Part shown: piece after piece, positions 7,334 to 16,722 of the stretch
Numbering within the stretch: the stretch's first letter is position 1
Layout: every line of letters begins with the position of its first letter
From: Brucella anthropi_A
Lineage (GTDB): Bacteria; Pseudomonadota; Alphaproteobacteria; Rhizobiales; Rhizobiaceae
Length of the DNA: 64,000 bases
Assembly (NCBI RefSeq): GCF_046630315.1
Contig: NZ_LQBD01000033.1
Location: 170,161-234,160 of the forward strand
Direction of reading: 5' to 3'
The notes under the pieces: generated by a model
Database searches by the model: none
Seen by the model: the letters and a program-made list of their open reading frames with translations, nothing else
What the model was told of the DNA's origin: nothing
Made by a program: the position numbers and the translations under genes

Positions 7334-8407
7334 TCAAAAGGCCGGCGGAAGACCTTCCCAGGCAGCTTCGAGCATTGTTTCAATGTCGTCTTGCGTGATG
7401 GGTTGCGGGTTCCAATAGGGCTTCTGCGTGGCCAGTTCGGCTGCGCGCGCAATATCCTCGCGCTTCATGCCGAGATCGCGCAAGGCAAGCGGCGCCCCCA
7501 GCTTGCGCGCAAAGTCATAAAGTGCGCGGCCTGCATTATTGCCGCCGAAAATTTCGCGGATGGGCGCCAGTTCCGCCGCCGAGGCCTGCGCATTGAAGGC
7601 GATGGCATGCGGCAGGATGACCGTGTGGGTTTCGGCATGGGGCAGATCGAACGAACCGCCCAGCGTGTGGCAGAGCTTGTGATGCAGCGCCATGCCCACC
7701 TGGCCCAGCACCGTTCCGCACAGCCATGCGCCATAAAGCGTCTGGCCGCGCGCGGACAGGTCGGCCGGGCTTTCCGCCACCGTTTCCAGCGCATTGGCGA
7801 AAGCTTTGAGCCCTTCAACGGCAAGCAGCGTCGAAAGCGGGTTGCGGTCCTGGGCGTAAAGCCCTTCCGCCGCATGCGCCATCGCGTTGAAGGCGCTGGT
7901 GACAGTCATGCCGACCGGCAGGGTTTTGACGAGTTCGGCATCGTAAAGGATGACTTCCGGCAGGATTTTCGGGTCCGAAACCGTCGTCTTGATGCCGTTT
8001 TCGGTCTGGCCCAGAATGGGCGTCGCTTCCGATCCGGCATAGGTGGTGGGTATCACGATCTGCGGCAGGTCGGTGCGCCAGGCGATGGCCTTGCCAAGCC
8101 CCGTCGTGGAGCCGCCGCCGACCGAAAGCACGCAATCGGCCCGCACGCTGCGCGCATGGGCGACGGCTTCCTCGGTGACGGAAACCGGCGTGTGCATGAC
8201 CGCGCGGGTGAAAATGCCGGCCGCGCTGTCGCCGACTTCCTGCGCGATCTCCATGGCGAGATCGGCCTGTTGCGGCGTGGACAGGATCAATGCGCGCGAA
8301 CAGCCGAGGCGGGCGATCTCCTCGCCGGCCTGATGACGGACACCGCTGCCGAAGCGGACGCGGCTTGGAAGGAATTGCGCTGTAAAGCGTGACTGGAATG
8401 GTGACAC
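7334..8407 (-). CDS. Maleylacetate reductase
   Basis: A 357-residue member of the iron-type alcohol dehydrogenase family, reducing maleylacetate to 3-oxoadipate with NAD(P)H. A GTG start at 8407 is chosen: it follows a GGAAGG ribosome site and gives the usual family N-terminus (VSPFQSRFTAQFLPSRVRFG); longer versions have no family resemblance. Visible motifs are GGGSTTGLGKA (nucleotide binding), PTTYAGSEAT, and HHKLCHTLGG. First gene of the hydroxyquinol operon, divergent from the LysR gene. Confidence 0.9.
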   Translation of the reverse strand: MSPFQSRFTAQFLPSRVRFGSGVRHQAGEEIARLGCSRALILSTPQQADLAMEIAQEVGDSAAGIFTRAVMHTPVSVTEEAVAHARSVRADCVLSVGGGSTTGLGKAIAWRTDLPQIVIPTTYAGSEATPILGQTENGIKTTVSDPKILPEVILYDAELVKTLPVGMTVTSAFNAMAHAAEGLYAQDRNPLSTLLAVEGLKAFANALETVAESPADLSARGQTLYGAWLCGTVLGQVGMALHHKLCHTLGGSFDLPHAETHTVILPHAIAFNAQASAAELAPIREIFGGNNAGRALYDFARKLGAPLALRDLGMKREDIARAAELATQKPYWNPQPITQDDIETMLEAAWEGLPPAF

Positions 8408-8488
8408 GGTTAGCCTTCCTGCAATGATCGGACGCTTGCAGGATAATGCGAACAACATACCATATTGATCAGTTTTATGATTTGTAAC

Positions 8489-8503
8489 ATAACATGATGT
8501 TAT
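8489..8503. promoter_or_regulatory. Probable LysR operator overlapping the regulator start
   Basis: Perfect inverted repeat ATAACAT-G-ATGTTAT, containing a T-N11-A LysR-type core. It overlaps the start codon of the lysR gene (8502), so binding could both repress lysR and activate the divergent maleylacetate reductase operon. Confidence 0.55.
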
Positions 8504-9455
8504 GAAGATCGATCCCAGGCATTTGGAAATCCTCGCATCCATCATCGACCACGGCGGGCTGACCGAGGGGGCAAACGCCATCGGCCGCACGCAGCCCAGC
8601 GTTTCGCGCACTGTCGTGATGCTGGAAGCGCGCATAGGCGCGCCCCTGTTCGAAAAGAGCCGGCGTCCGCTGGTGCCGACTGAACTGTGCCTGGCGCTGG
8701 CAGCGGAAGGCCGCAAGATATTGAGCGCCAGCGCGACCGCGTCGGCGATCGTGGCGACCTATAAGGCGGGGCATCGCGGCATTGTGCGGCTGGGCGGCAC
8801 GCCCATCTTCATGGATGGGGTCATCTCGTCCATCCTCGCCGGTTTCCAGCAGAGCCACCCGGAAATTCGCATCGAGCAATCCTATGCCTATGCGCCGGAA
8901 CTGATGGATGGTCTGAGCGCCGGAACGCTGGACCTGGCGATCTGCCCCATCAATACGGACGCGCTTCCCGGCGGGTTCGAGTTCATTTCGGTCATGCCGG
9001 GGCGCAATGTCATTGCCTGCGGCGCGATGCATCCGCTTCTCAGCAAGAAAGGCCATGTAAAACTTTCCGACCTCAGCAGCTATCCCTGGATCGCGCCGCC
9101 CGTATCCAGCCCGCTTTATCGCGATATGCGGCATATCCTGACCGAAATCGGCATGAAGGATTTCAAGATATCGTTTTCGGGCGGCTCGCTGGCCTCGATC
9201 ACGACGATACTTGCACAGTCGGATGCGCTGACCGTCCTGCCCTATTCGGTGGTCTTCATGGCGCGGCGCCAGCAGACGCTTGCCGCCCTTTCAATACGCA
9301 TCGGACATCCCGAACGCAGCCTGGGAATTCTTTTCAGGCAGGGCGATGCCGAACGGCCCGCGGTTCGCAGGCTGCGGCGCTATGTCGAAACCGAATTCAG
9401 AAACCTGTCGCAGGCCATCATGCAGCACGAACAGAACAATTTGTGGCGGGCCTGA
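8502..9455 (+). CDS. LysR-family regulator of the hydroxyquinol operon
   Basis: A 317-residue LysR-type transcription factor. The N-terminal winged helix (residues 1-65) has the usual HLEILASIIDHGGLTEGANA and TQPSVSRTV segments; the rest is the effector-binding domain. It is transcribed away from the hydroxyquinol genes with about 95 bp between starts, the standard arrangement for a LysR regulator and its target. The inducer is presumably a pathway intermediate. Confidence 0.88.
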   Translation: MKIDPRHLEILASIIDHGGLTEGANAIGRTQPSVSRTVVMLEARIGAPLFEKSRRPLVPTELCLALAAEGRKILSASATASAIVATYKAGHRGIVRLGGTPIFMDGVISSILAGFQQSHPEIRIEQSYAYAPELMDGLSAGTLDLAICPINTDALPGGFEFISVMPGRNVIACGAMHPLLSKKGHVKLSDLSSYPWIAPPVSSPLYRDMRHILTEIGMKDFKISFSGGSLASITTILAQSDALTVLPYSVVFMARRQQTLAALSIRIGHPERSLGILFRQGDAERPAVRRLRRYVETEFRNLSQAIMQHEQNNLWRA

Positions 9456-9752
9456 GCGCCGCCGCCCATGAATCGCGCTGCTAATATAACGTAATGGTAT
9501 AAATTGCGGGGCATATATCATGCTACGCGCGTGTCCCTGGATTACAGTTCCTTTCGGGGAGGAGAACCCGAAGCAATCCAGCGCATGGTGACAGGGTGCG
9601 TAACGGTTGTTGCCATTGCTGATATGACAGGATCGCTTGCCGCAATTCCGGTTCCATCGTGCATTTCCACGCGCATTGCGTTTGCGTCTGGCAATGCGGC
9701 CCGGTGGATTGCGTCCGATTGTGCTGCTCCCCCGAACGAAGGAGGAAGGCAT

Positions 9753-11519
9753 TTGAAGATCACCCGACTGAAGACATTGAGATGGGCTGCTTTGGGGCTC
9801 ACGACTACGGCCCTGTCTGCGGCCCTATCTGCGGCCCTATCTACAGCTATGGCCGGGCCAGGCCTGGCTCAGGAAAAAGCCGCGCAGGCGAACAGGCCCA
9901 ATATTGTCGTCATTGTTGCCGACGATATGGGATATTCCGACATAGGGGCGTTTGGCAGCGAGATTGCGACGCCCAATCTCGATGCGCTCACCCGGTCGGG
10001 CGTGCAGCTGACCAATTTTCACGTTGCGCCCACCTGTTCGCCCACCCGCTCCATGCTGTTGTCCGGCACGGACAATCATCTGGCGGGTCTGGGAAGCATG
10101 GCTGAAGAAATTCTGGACGAGCAGAAGGGCCGTCCCGGCTATGAGGGCTTCCTGAACAACCGCGTGATGAGCCTTCCCCAGGTTCTGCGCGATGCCGGTT
10201 ATCACACCTATATGGCGGGCAAGTGGCATCTGGGTTCCAGGCCGGGACAGCTTCCCAATGACAAGGGATTTGAAAAATCCTTCGCCATGCTCAATGGCGG
10301 CGCCCATCATTTCGACCAGACAGGCATGGCCGAGAGATTTGCCAAAGCCAATTATACGATGGATGACAAGCCCATCGATCTGCCGGCGGATTTCACCTAC
10401 ACGACCGATTATTTCACGACGCAGTTGATCAGGCAGATCGATTCCGGTGACAATGGCAGTCCGTTTTTCGGTTATCTGGCTTACACGGCCCCGCATTGGC
10501 CGCTTCAGGCCCCGGATCGATCGATTGCGCTGTTCAAGGGCAAATATGATGCGGGCTATGAAGCCATCCGTGCGGCCAGGCTCAAGCGGATGCGCGCGAT
10601 GAAGCTCATCGGCGACAATGTGGAAGCCAATCCCGCACCGGATCTGTGGCCGCACTGGTCCGAACTCGACCGGAAGCAGCAGACCGTCGAGGCGCGCAAG
10701 ATGGAGGTTTATGCCGCGATGATTCACGAGATCGACCAGAATGTCGGTCGTCTCGTCAAGCATCTGAAGGACACCGGGCGTTACGACAATACGATCTTTG
10801 TCTTCTTCTCCGACAATGGCGCGGAAGGCAGCCTGCCTGAAAGCATCCTCGCCGGAAAGAACCGCGAATGGATCGAACGCAACTTCGACAATTCCTTTGA
10901 TAATCTGGGCCGCAAAGGCTCCTATTTCGGCTATGGCCCGGCTTGGGCCTCCGTCAGCCAGACCCCCTTTCGCATGATGAAGGGCTATACCTATGAGGGC
11001 GGAACGCGCGCCCCGGCATTCATCGCCTATGGTAAATGGGAGCCTGCGCGCAGGTCGGATCAGTTCGTGCATGTGACCGATATAGCGCCAACCCTGCTTG
11101 AGATCGCGGGTGCGTCCGCCCCGGCCCGGCGCGACGGCATCGCGCTTGCGCCTCCCACGGGCTATTCGCTGGTTCCATGGCTTTCGGGAAAGGATGCGGT
11201 CGCGCGTCCCCAGAACGCGGCCGTGTGTACCGAGCTTTTCGGCAGGGCCGCGGTCTGGAAAGACAGCTGGAAGCTCGCGCACAGCAACGAACCATGGGGC
11301 ACGGGTGATTTCGAACTCTACAATATCAAGGCCGATCCATCCGAACGCACGAACCTCGCCGCCGACAATCCGGACAAGCTGAAGGAGCTGAAGTCCGATT
11401 GGGATGCCTGCATCCAGCGCTATGGCATCTACTGGAACAAGGGGCTGGCGCCGCAGATGATCTACACCAATGAGCGGGAATATCTTTTCCGCCCGTCCCA
11501 TATCGCGCAATCGCACTGA
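9753..11519 (+). CDS. Sulfatase (formylglycine-dependent), exported
   Basis: A 588-residue sulfatase. A TTG start at 9753 is chosen because a GGAGGAAGG ribosome site precedes it and a signal peptide follows at once; the longer frame from 9504 lacks both. The signal peptide contains three near-perfect repeats of LSAA. The metal-binding Asp57/Asp58 (VADDMGYSD) and the formylglycine site C95-S-P-T-R99 are intact, so Cys95 must be oxidised to formylglycine; the next gene encodes the enzyme. It hydrolyses a sulfate ester, probably an aryl sulfate, in the periplasm. Confidence 0.9.
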   Translation: MKITRLKTLRWAALGLTTTALSAALSAALSTAMAGPGLAQEKAAQANRPNIVVIVADDMGYSDIGAFGSEIATPNLDALTRSGVQLTNFHVAPTCSPTRSMLLSGTDNHLAGLGSMAEEILDEQKGRPGYEGFLNNRVMSLPQVLRDAGYHTYMAGKWHLGSRPGQLPNDKGFEKSFAMLNGGAHHFDQTGMAERFAKANYTMDDKPIDLPADFTYTTDYFTTQLIRQIDSGDNGSPFFGYLAYTAPHWPLQAPDRSIALFKGKYDAGYEAIRAARLKRMRAMKLIGDNVEANPAPDLWPHWSELDRKQQTVEARKMEVYAAMIHEIDQNVGRLVKHLKDTGRYDNTIFVFFSDNGAEGSLPESILAGKNREWIERNFDNSFDNLGRKGSYFGYGPAWASVSQTPFRMMKGYTYEGGTRAPAFIAYGKWEPARRSDQFVHVTDIAPTLLEIAGASAPARRDGIALAPPTGYSLVPWLSGKDAVARPQNAAVCTELFGRAAVWKDSWKLAHSNEPWGTGDFELYNIKADPSERTNLAADNPDKLKELKSDWDACIQRYGIYWNKGLAPQMIYTNEREYLFRPSHIAQSH

Positions 11520-11577
11520 CGGCAAAACCGTTCCGAGAGCCAAAACGCGGCTTTCGGAACGGCTATTTCGAGGAAAT

Positions 11578-12477
11578 ATGATGAAACAGGACCCGGTGGC
11601 ATGGATGGATGAGGATATGGTTCACATTCCAGGTGGCCGTTTCCGGATGGGGTCGGAACAGTACTATCCCGAAGAGCGCCCGCTGCGCATGGTGGAGGTT
11701 TCGGCATTCGCCATCGACCGCTATCCCGTCACCAATGCCCAGTTTGCCCAGTTCATCGCCGCCACCGGCTATACGACCTTCGCCGAGAGAGCGCATCCTC
11801 ACCCCGCCATTGCCGGCCGCATGGTCGAGCCATGTTCTGCCGTGTTCACCCAGCCTTTCCCCGGAACTGCGGTGGAAGGGCCGCAAAGCTGGTGGAAGAT
11901 GGTTCCGGGCGCCTGCTGGAAACATCCGACGGGGCAGGGCAGCTCCATCGAAGAACTGGGAGACCATCCCGTCGTTCACATCGCTTTTGAAGATGCGCTG
12001 GCCTATGCCGAATGGGTCGGAAAAACGCTTCCCAGCGAAGCGGAGTGGGAATTTGCGGCACGGGGCGGACTGGACGGCAAGGAATTCGCCTGGGGCGATC
12101 ACCTTATGCCCGACGGTAAACACATGGCCATTACGTGGCAGGGCAAATTTCCGTTTGTGAATACGTTTGAGGACGGCTTTGCGCGAACCTCCCCGGTCGG
12201 CAGTTTTCCAGCCAATGGATATGGCCTTTACGACATGATCGGGAATGTATGGGAATGGACGTCCGATGAATACAGGACCGGCGGGCAGGTGCCGGCCAAA
12301 AGCTGCTGCCGCAAATCGCCGAAGAACGCGATGAAGGCTAAGGTCATCAAGGGCGGTTCCTATCTTTGTGCGCCCAATTATTGCCAGCGCTACAGGCCCG
12401 CGGCCCGCCATGCCCAGGCCATCGACACAACCGCCGGCCATCTCGGCTTCCGCTGTGTTCGACGGCTGCTGCCTTGA
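11578..12477 (+). CDS. Formylglycine-generating enzyme (sulfatase-modifying factor)
   Basis: A 299-residue FGE/SUMF1-family protein that converts the active-site Cys of sulfatases to formylglycine. It has the family start (MVHIPGGRFRMGS), the middle motif TLPSEAEWEFAARGG, GNVWEWT, and near the C-terminus GGSYLC264 with C269 in YCQRYR, the two catalytic cysteines. Two adjacent ATG codons (11578, 11581) follow a GAGGA site; either may be used. It lies 58 bp after the sulfatase gene and is surely its dedicated maturase. Confidence 0.92.
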   Translation: MMKQDPVAWMDEDMVHIPGGRFRMGSEQYYPEERPLRMVEVSAFAIDRYPVTNAQFAQFIAATGYTTFAERAHPHPAIAGRMVEPCSAVFTQPFPGTAVEGPQSWWKMVPGACWKHPTGQGSSIEELGDHPVVHIAFEDALAYAEWVGKTLPSEAEWEFAARGGLDGKEFAWGDHLMPDGKHMAITWQGKFPFVNTFEDGFARTSPVGSFPANGYGLYDMIGNVWEWTSDEYRTGGQVPAKSCCRKSPKNAMKAKVIKGGSYLCAPNYCQRYRPAARHAQAIDTTAGHLGFRCVRRLLP

Positions 12478-12564
12478 CCTTGCGCTGGTCTGCCCCGGGA
12501 AAAGCGCCTCGAACTGCATTTGGTTCGCCGACAGATCCCGGGGCTGTTCGCATCCACCCTCAAA

Positions 12565-13389
12565 TTATCGCGCGGCCTGTTTCCACGGCACGAGCTTGCG
12601 CTCGATTTCGGTCAGGACGACGGAAAGAATATACCCAAGAAGGGCGATCACCAGCAGGCCGACATACATTTGTTCGACCGATAGCAGTTCCCAGGCATTC
12701 CAGATCATGTAGCCCAGGCCGCTCTTGGAGCCGATCATTTCAGCAATCGCGATGAGCATCAGGCCAAGTCCAATTCCGAGTTTGATCCCGCTCATGATGT
12801 GCGGCACCGCACCCGGCAATGCGATCGTCGTGAAGACCTGCCAGCGACTGGCGCCGAAATTGCGCCCTACATCGAGGAATATTTTGTTGATCTCCATCAC
12901 CCCGGTCGCGGTGTTGATCAGGACGGGATAAAAGACGCCAATCGCAACCATGGTGATCTTGGATGCTTCGCCAAGCCCGCAGATGAGGAGAAGCAGCGGA
13001 TAGATCGCGCTTTTGGGAATCGGGTAGGTGGCGGCGATGAGCGGATCGACCACGGCTTTCAGCGGTCGGGACAGACCGATGACGACGCCGATGATGAGCG
13101 CCGGGATGCCGCCGCAAAGGGCCCCCCAAAAGAGGCGTATCACGGTCGTCGATGTATGCTCCCACAACGAACCATCCCTGACGAGGCTGAGGAAACTGTC
13201 GAAGATTTTCGACGGAGCCGGAAAGAAGCGCTGGTCGACAAGACCGGCTCTGGCGGCCAGTTCCCAGATCATGAGCAGGACAATCGGGGAGGCGATGCTG
13301 ATGATCCGGTCGCGGCTGGTGGCGGACATCTTCTTGCTGCGATGTGTTGAGACTTTCACCGTCCGTGTCGTGTCGGTTGCGATGGTCAT
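12565..13389 (-). CDS. ABC transporter permease (SsuC/TauC type)
   Basis: A 274-residue inner-membrane permease with about six membrane helices and the EAA loop region (NFGASRWQVFTTIALPGAVPH, near residues 180-200) of the nitrate/sulfonate/taurine family. Its ATG overlaps the stop of the ATPase gene (ATGA). It is convergent with the sulfatase pair. The operon promoter carries the same 17-bp palindrome as the Rieske oxygenase operons, so the cargo may be an aromatic acid and not a sulfonate. Confidence 0.88.
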   Translation of the reverse strand: MTIATDTTRTVKVSTHRSKKMSATSRDRIISIASPIVLLMIWELAARAGLVDQRFFPAPSKIFDSFLSLVRDGSLWEHTSTTVIRLFWGALCGGIPALIIGVVIGLSRPLKAVVDPLIAATYPIPKSAIYPLLLLICGLGEASKITMVAIGVFYPVLINTATGVMEINKIFLDVGRNFGASRWQVFTTIALPGAVPHIMSGIKLGIGLGLMLIAIAEMIGSKSGLGYMIWNAWELLSVEQMYVGLLVIALLGYILSVVLTEIERKLVPWKQAAR

Positions 13390-14228
13390 GCCTTTTTCTC
13401 CCCTGCCAGGGTGCGGGCGCGTTGCACTTCTTCCTTGAGCTGATCCCAGATGGAATAGACGAACTCGCCATATTCCGGGCGGGCGCGCATTTCCAGAACG
13501 GAGCGCGGGCGGTCAAAGGGCACCTTCATGATCTGCTTGGCCCGGCCCGGTTGCGCCGACATGATCATGACGCGGTCGCCCAGCGTTACTGCTTCGTCCA
13601 CGCTGTGGGTAATGAAGAGTACGGTCTTGTGCGTCTCTTCCCACAAGCGCAGCAACTCTTCCTGCAGCAATATCTTGTTCTGCTCATCGAGTGCGGAAAA
13701 CGGCTCGTCCATCAGCAGAATGTCCGGATCGTTGGCGAATGCGCGGGCGATTGAAACGCGCTGGCGCATGCCGCCCGACAATTGATGCGGGTAGGACTGC
13801 GCAAACCGCGTCATTCCAGTGCGTTCCAGATAATGGCCGACGACATCCCTGATCTGGGCCTTCGGAACACGGCGCAGATTGAGGCCATAGGCGGCATTGT
13901 CCCAGACGGTCATCCACGGGAACAGCGAATCTCCCTGAAACACCATGGAATTGCTCGGTCGGTTTTGCGCAGGCGCGCTGACTTCCACCGTGCCCGATGT
14001 TGCCGTCTCAAGATTGGCGAGAATGCGCAGCAGCGTGGTCTTGCCGCAGCCCGACGGGCCCACGATCATGAAGAAGCAGCCCTCTTCAATATCGAGCGAA
14101 ACATTGTCCAGCACGGTCATCGTGCCGGAAGGCGTGTCAAAGGATTTGGTCAGTCCGCTCAGGCGAATTTTGACGGAAATATCCTTTGCCGCCTCTGCGG
14201 GGTCAGGCAGAGGAGAGTGTATTGTCAT
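13386..14228 (-). CDS. ABC transporter ATP-binding protein (SsuB/TauB type)
   Basis: A 280-residue ATPase with Walker A GPSGCGKTT (57-65), signature LSGGMRQR, Walker B ILLMDEPFSALD and the switch His in LFITHSVDEA. The family serves nitrate, sulfonate, taurine and several aromatic-acid importers. Second gene of the three-gene operon, 14 bp after the binding-protein gene. Confidence 0.9.
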   Translation of the reverse strand: MTIHSPLPDPAEAAKDISVKIRLSGLTKSFDTPSGTMTVLDNVSLDIEEGCFFMIVGPSGCGKTTLLRILANLETATSGTVEVSAPAQNRPSNSMVFQGDSLFPWMTVWDNAAYGLNLRRVPKAQIRDVVGHYLERTGMTRFAQSYPHQLSGGMRQRVSIARAFANDPDILLMDEPFSALDEQNKILLQEELLRLWEETHKTVLFITHSVDEAVTLGDRVMIMSAQPGRAKQIMKVPFDRPRSVLEMRARPEYGEFVYSIWDQLKEEVQRARTLAGEKKA

Positions 14229-14242
14229 TGTGTGTTTCTGCT

Positions 14243-15280
14243 TTATTTCTGCGGTTGGTACGGGCCAAGAACCTTGACGGCGGCTTCGGCAAAGGATGTG
14301 TCGACGATCTTGTCGAGCGCGACGTCCCCCTGCATCAGCTTCTCGGATTTGAAATAGTCGAGATCCCTTTGCAGGCTTTCGACATTCAGCTTGCCGTCCG
14401 GATCGGTTCCTTGCGGCACGATCGAGCGATAGAATTCCGGGTCCTTGATCGAGGTATATTCCGTCAGGATCGAGATGACCTCACCGGCTTTCGCCCCTGC
14501 CAGCCTGCCGTTGGAAAGCGCGTCATTATAATCGCGGGCGGCGCGGATATAGGCGCGCATGAAGGCTTCGGCCACATCGCGGCGATTATCGGCAAAATCG
14601 GTGGAGTAAAGTACGACCGCCAGCTGGTGGTCGGGGTAGATCTCGTCATCTCCGATGAAACGGACAGCAGAACCGCGACGCACCGCTTCGCTCGCGGAGG
14701 GTTCGGTCGTCAAGGCCGCGTCTACAGCCCCGTTTTCCAGCGCTATGACATGCTGGGGAAACGAGAGATAGAGACGTTCGACGTCGGACGATTTCAGTCC
14801 GCCCTTCTCCAGCAGCGCATTCATGGTCGAGGTCGACGCACTGCCATTGGCGCTGCCGGCGACCTTCATGCCTTTCAGATCGGCCAGGCTTTTGAATTTG
14901 CCGGTGTCGATCAGCTCCTTGCGGACAAGAAGCGGCTGATAACCATAGCCAGGCGGCGTCGAACCCTTATCAGCGACAATCTTGATTCCGATGCCGCGCG
15001 CAACGGCATTGTAAAGACCGGCTGACGGAGAACCCGCCGCCACATCAAGCTGTCCCGCGCCGAGAGGCGCCACCATCTTCGCTCCGGCATCGAAGGGAAT
15101 GAACTTGGCGTCAATTCCCTCGTCGCGGAAATAGCCCTTCTTGTCTGCGATAAAGAAAGCGACATCGCTGTTTGAATTGACAAGGCCGATATTGACCGTG
15201 GCGGTATTTTCAGCGCGGGCCGTCAGGCAGCTGAAAACAACAGACGCAGCGATGGCTGTGCTCCAAACGAGCTTTTTCAT
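14243..15280 (-). CDS. ABC substrate-binding protein (NMT1/SsuA-like)
   Basis: A 345-residue periplasmic binding protein. The ATG at 15280 has a GGGAGG site seven bases upstream and gives a signal peptide (KKLVWSTAIAASVVFSCLTARA). The mature protein has the NMT1/SsuA fold pattern (NIGLVNSNSDVAFFIADKKGYF). It leads the importer operon. The 17-bp IclR-like palindrome 50 bp upstream ties it to the aromatic genes. Ligand unknown. Confidence 0.87.
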   Translation of the reverse strand: MKKLVWSTAIAASVVFSCLTARAENTATVNIGLVNSNSDVAFFIADKKGYFRDEGIDAKFIPFDAGAKMVAPLGAGQLDVAAGSPSAGLYNAVARGIGIKIVADKGSTPPGYGYQPLLVRKELIDTGKFKSLADLKGMKVAGSANGSASTSTMNALLEKGGLKSSDVERLYLSFPQHVIALENGAVDAALTTEPSASEAVRRGSAVRFIGDDEIYPDHQLAVVLYSTDFADNRRDVAEAFMRAYIRAARDYNDALSNGRLAGAKAGEVISILTEYTSIKDPEFYRSIVPQGTDPDGKLNVESLQRDLDYFKSEKLMQGDVALDKIVDTSFAEAAVKVLGPYQPQK

Positions 15281-15331
15281 GTTCCCTCCCATGAGAACGG
15301 AGAACTGGCAGCTCTCCAAGCAGCGCTCATC

Positions 15332-15348
15332 GTTCCTTTATGGAGAAC
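15332..15348. promoter_or_regulatory. IclR-like operator, copy 1
   Basis: GTTCCTTTATGGAGAAC, followed by GATGTTCC. It matches the copies at 20008-20024 and 33501-33517 (GTTCC-N7-GGAAC), with the right half AGAAC. It lies upstream of the ABC importer operon. Confidence 0.65.
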
Positions 15349-15484
15349 GATGTTCCTTCTAAGAGTATTAGAGCCTATGCTGTTAAATGTACATTCAAGA
15401 AAACAATATGGCTGCACGCTAATTTTTGAATGGGAGCGGCGACGCGCCGGGTCACGGCCTATCCGAAATGTCTGAGATTATGGT

Positions 15485-16546
15485 CTATGCGGCCGTCTCT
15501 TCCTGCCAGTCCGGGTTGGCGCGATTATAATTGAGCGATGAGACCAGCGAGAGGCCGATCAGCACGGCGCCAAGAAGACCGGTCACAACTTCCGGGATGT
15601 GGGTCAAGGTCTGTGCATACATAATGATTGCCAGCACCAGAATGGCATAAAATGCGCCATGTTCGAGATAGCGATACTGGTTGAGCGTCTTGCGCTCAAC
15701 CAGCATTACAGTGAGGGAACGCACGTAGAATGCACCGATACCGAGGCCGATGGCAACGATGAACAGATTGGTTGTCAGTGCAAAAGCGCCGATAACCCCA
15801 TCGAAGGAAAAGCTGGCATCCAGTACTTCCAGATAGATGAAGGCGCTCAGGCCGCCACGATGAACCATGCTCATCTGCTCCTGCGTCGCATCAAGGACCT
15901 CGCCAAGCCCCTCGACGGCAAGAAAGGTCAGAAGACCGAAGAGCGCGGCGGTAACGAACTGATGCGAATGTTCGCCATCCAGTTGGTAGGAGAAAAAGAG
16001 AATGAGCGCTATCGCCACGCCGATTTCGATGCCCTGGATCGAAGCAAACTTCGACATCCGGCTTTCAATCGCCCTGATCCAGTGCACATCCTTTTCGACG
16101 TCGAAGAAATACTTCATGCCGACCATCAGGAGGAAAGTGCCGCCGAATGCCGCGATGCCCGTATGGGCGTCCGAGATGATGCGGGCATAGTCGTCAGCAT
16201 GCCAGATGGCAAGCTTCAGTGCCGAAATCGGATCGGTCCACATCGCGACGGCGACGATTGCGAGAGGAAACACCACCCGCATGCCGAAAACCGCAATGAG
16301 GATACCCCAGGTCAGGAAACGGCGTTGCCACAGGGGCGACATGTCGCGCAGGATGCGCGCATTGACGATTGCATTGTCGAAGGACAACGAAATTTCCAGA
16401 ACCGCCAGAATCCCGCAGACGATGAAGGCGGAAACCATGCCGCCAAAAGTGCCGCTGGATGCGTAGCCAAGCCAAAGGGCAGCGATAAGGCCTAGTACCG
16501 TGAAGACCAGGGGCCAGGCGAAATAACGAAGAGTGCTCATTTCCAA
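15485..16546 (-). CDS. DUF475 membrane protein (TerC-related)
   Basis: A 353-residue integral membrane protein with eight or nine hydrophobic helices, of the DUF475/TerC superfamily. Typical features are conserved acidic residues within helices (LEISLSFDNAIVNA and LDASFSFDGVIGA), the family's two paired motifs. TerC relatives are linked to tellurite resistance or metal (Mn) export. The role here is not known. It may be a housekeeping gene left between accessory blocks. Confidence 0.85.
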   Translation of the reverse strand: MEMSTLRYFAWPLVFTVLGLIAALWLGYASSGTFGGMVSAFIVCGILAVLEISLSFDNAIVNARILRDMSPLWQRRFLTWGILIAVFGMRVVFPLAIVAVAMWTDPISALKLAIWHADDYARIISDAHTGIAAFGGTFLLMVGMKYFFDVEKDVHWIRAIESRMSKFASIQGIEIGVAIALILFFSYQLDGEHSHQFVTAALFGLLTFLAVEGLGEVLDATQEQMSMVHRGGLSAFIYLEVLDASFSFDGVIGAFALTTNLFIVAIGLGIGAFYVRSLTVMLVERKTLNQYRYLEHGAFYAILVLAIIMYAQTLTHIPEVVTGLLGAVLIGLSLVSSLNYNRANPDWQEETAA

Positions 16547-16599
16547 CCATTCATTGACTGCATCAATCCGAAGGCCGGAAACCCTGTCGGAAGCTGATG

Positions 16600-16722
16600 C
16601 GTCTCTAACTATTTGTTTCGTCGCATTATCCGACGCATCGAAGCGGGATCAGAAATCAGTCCAGTGGACTGATTTCCCCGCGTAGGCGCTCCGCACTTTT
16701 GGCTCGAAAATGCTCTAGCGGT
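16600..16722. repeat. Dispersed intergenic repeat copy with hairpin core
   Basis: Runs from TCTAACTATTTGTTTCGTCGC to GCTCGAAAATGCTCTAG. The core at 16652-16674 is AAATCAGTCC-AGT-GGACTGATTT, a 10-bp stem. Its last bases CTAGAGCATTTTCGA (reverse strand) include the TAG stop codon of the EutA-like gene. Confidence 0.85.

Noticed and set aside
9548..9572. GTTCC...GAGAAC stretch upstream of the sulfatase as a fourth IclR site
   Set aside because: The spacing between half-sites is longer than 7 bp and the middle TTTAT block is not conserved.
9837..11543. 568-codon open frame on the - strand
   Set aside because: Antisense shadow of the sulfatase gene; the forward frame has catalytic motifs and a signal peptide.
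12565..15280. ABC importer assigned to sulfonate or sulfate-ester uptake with the sulfatase
   Set aside because: Convergent, not co-transcribed with the sulfatase, and its promoter carries the operator shared with the aromatic operons, so that link is preferred; the sulfonate role is not excluded.
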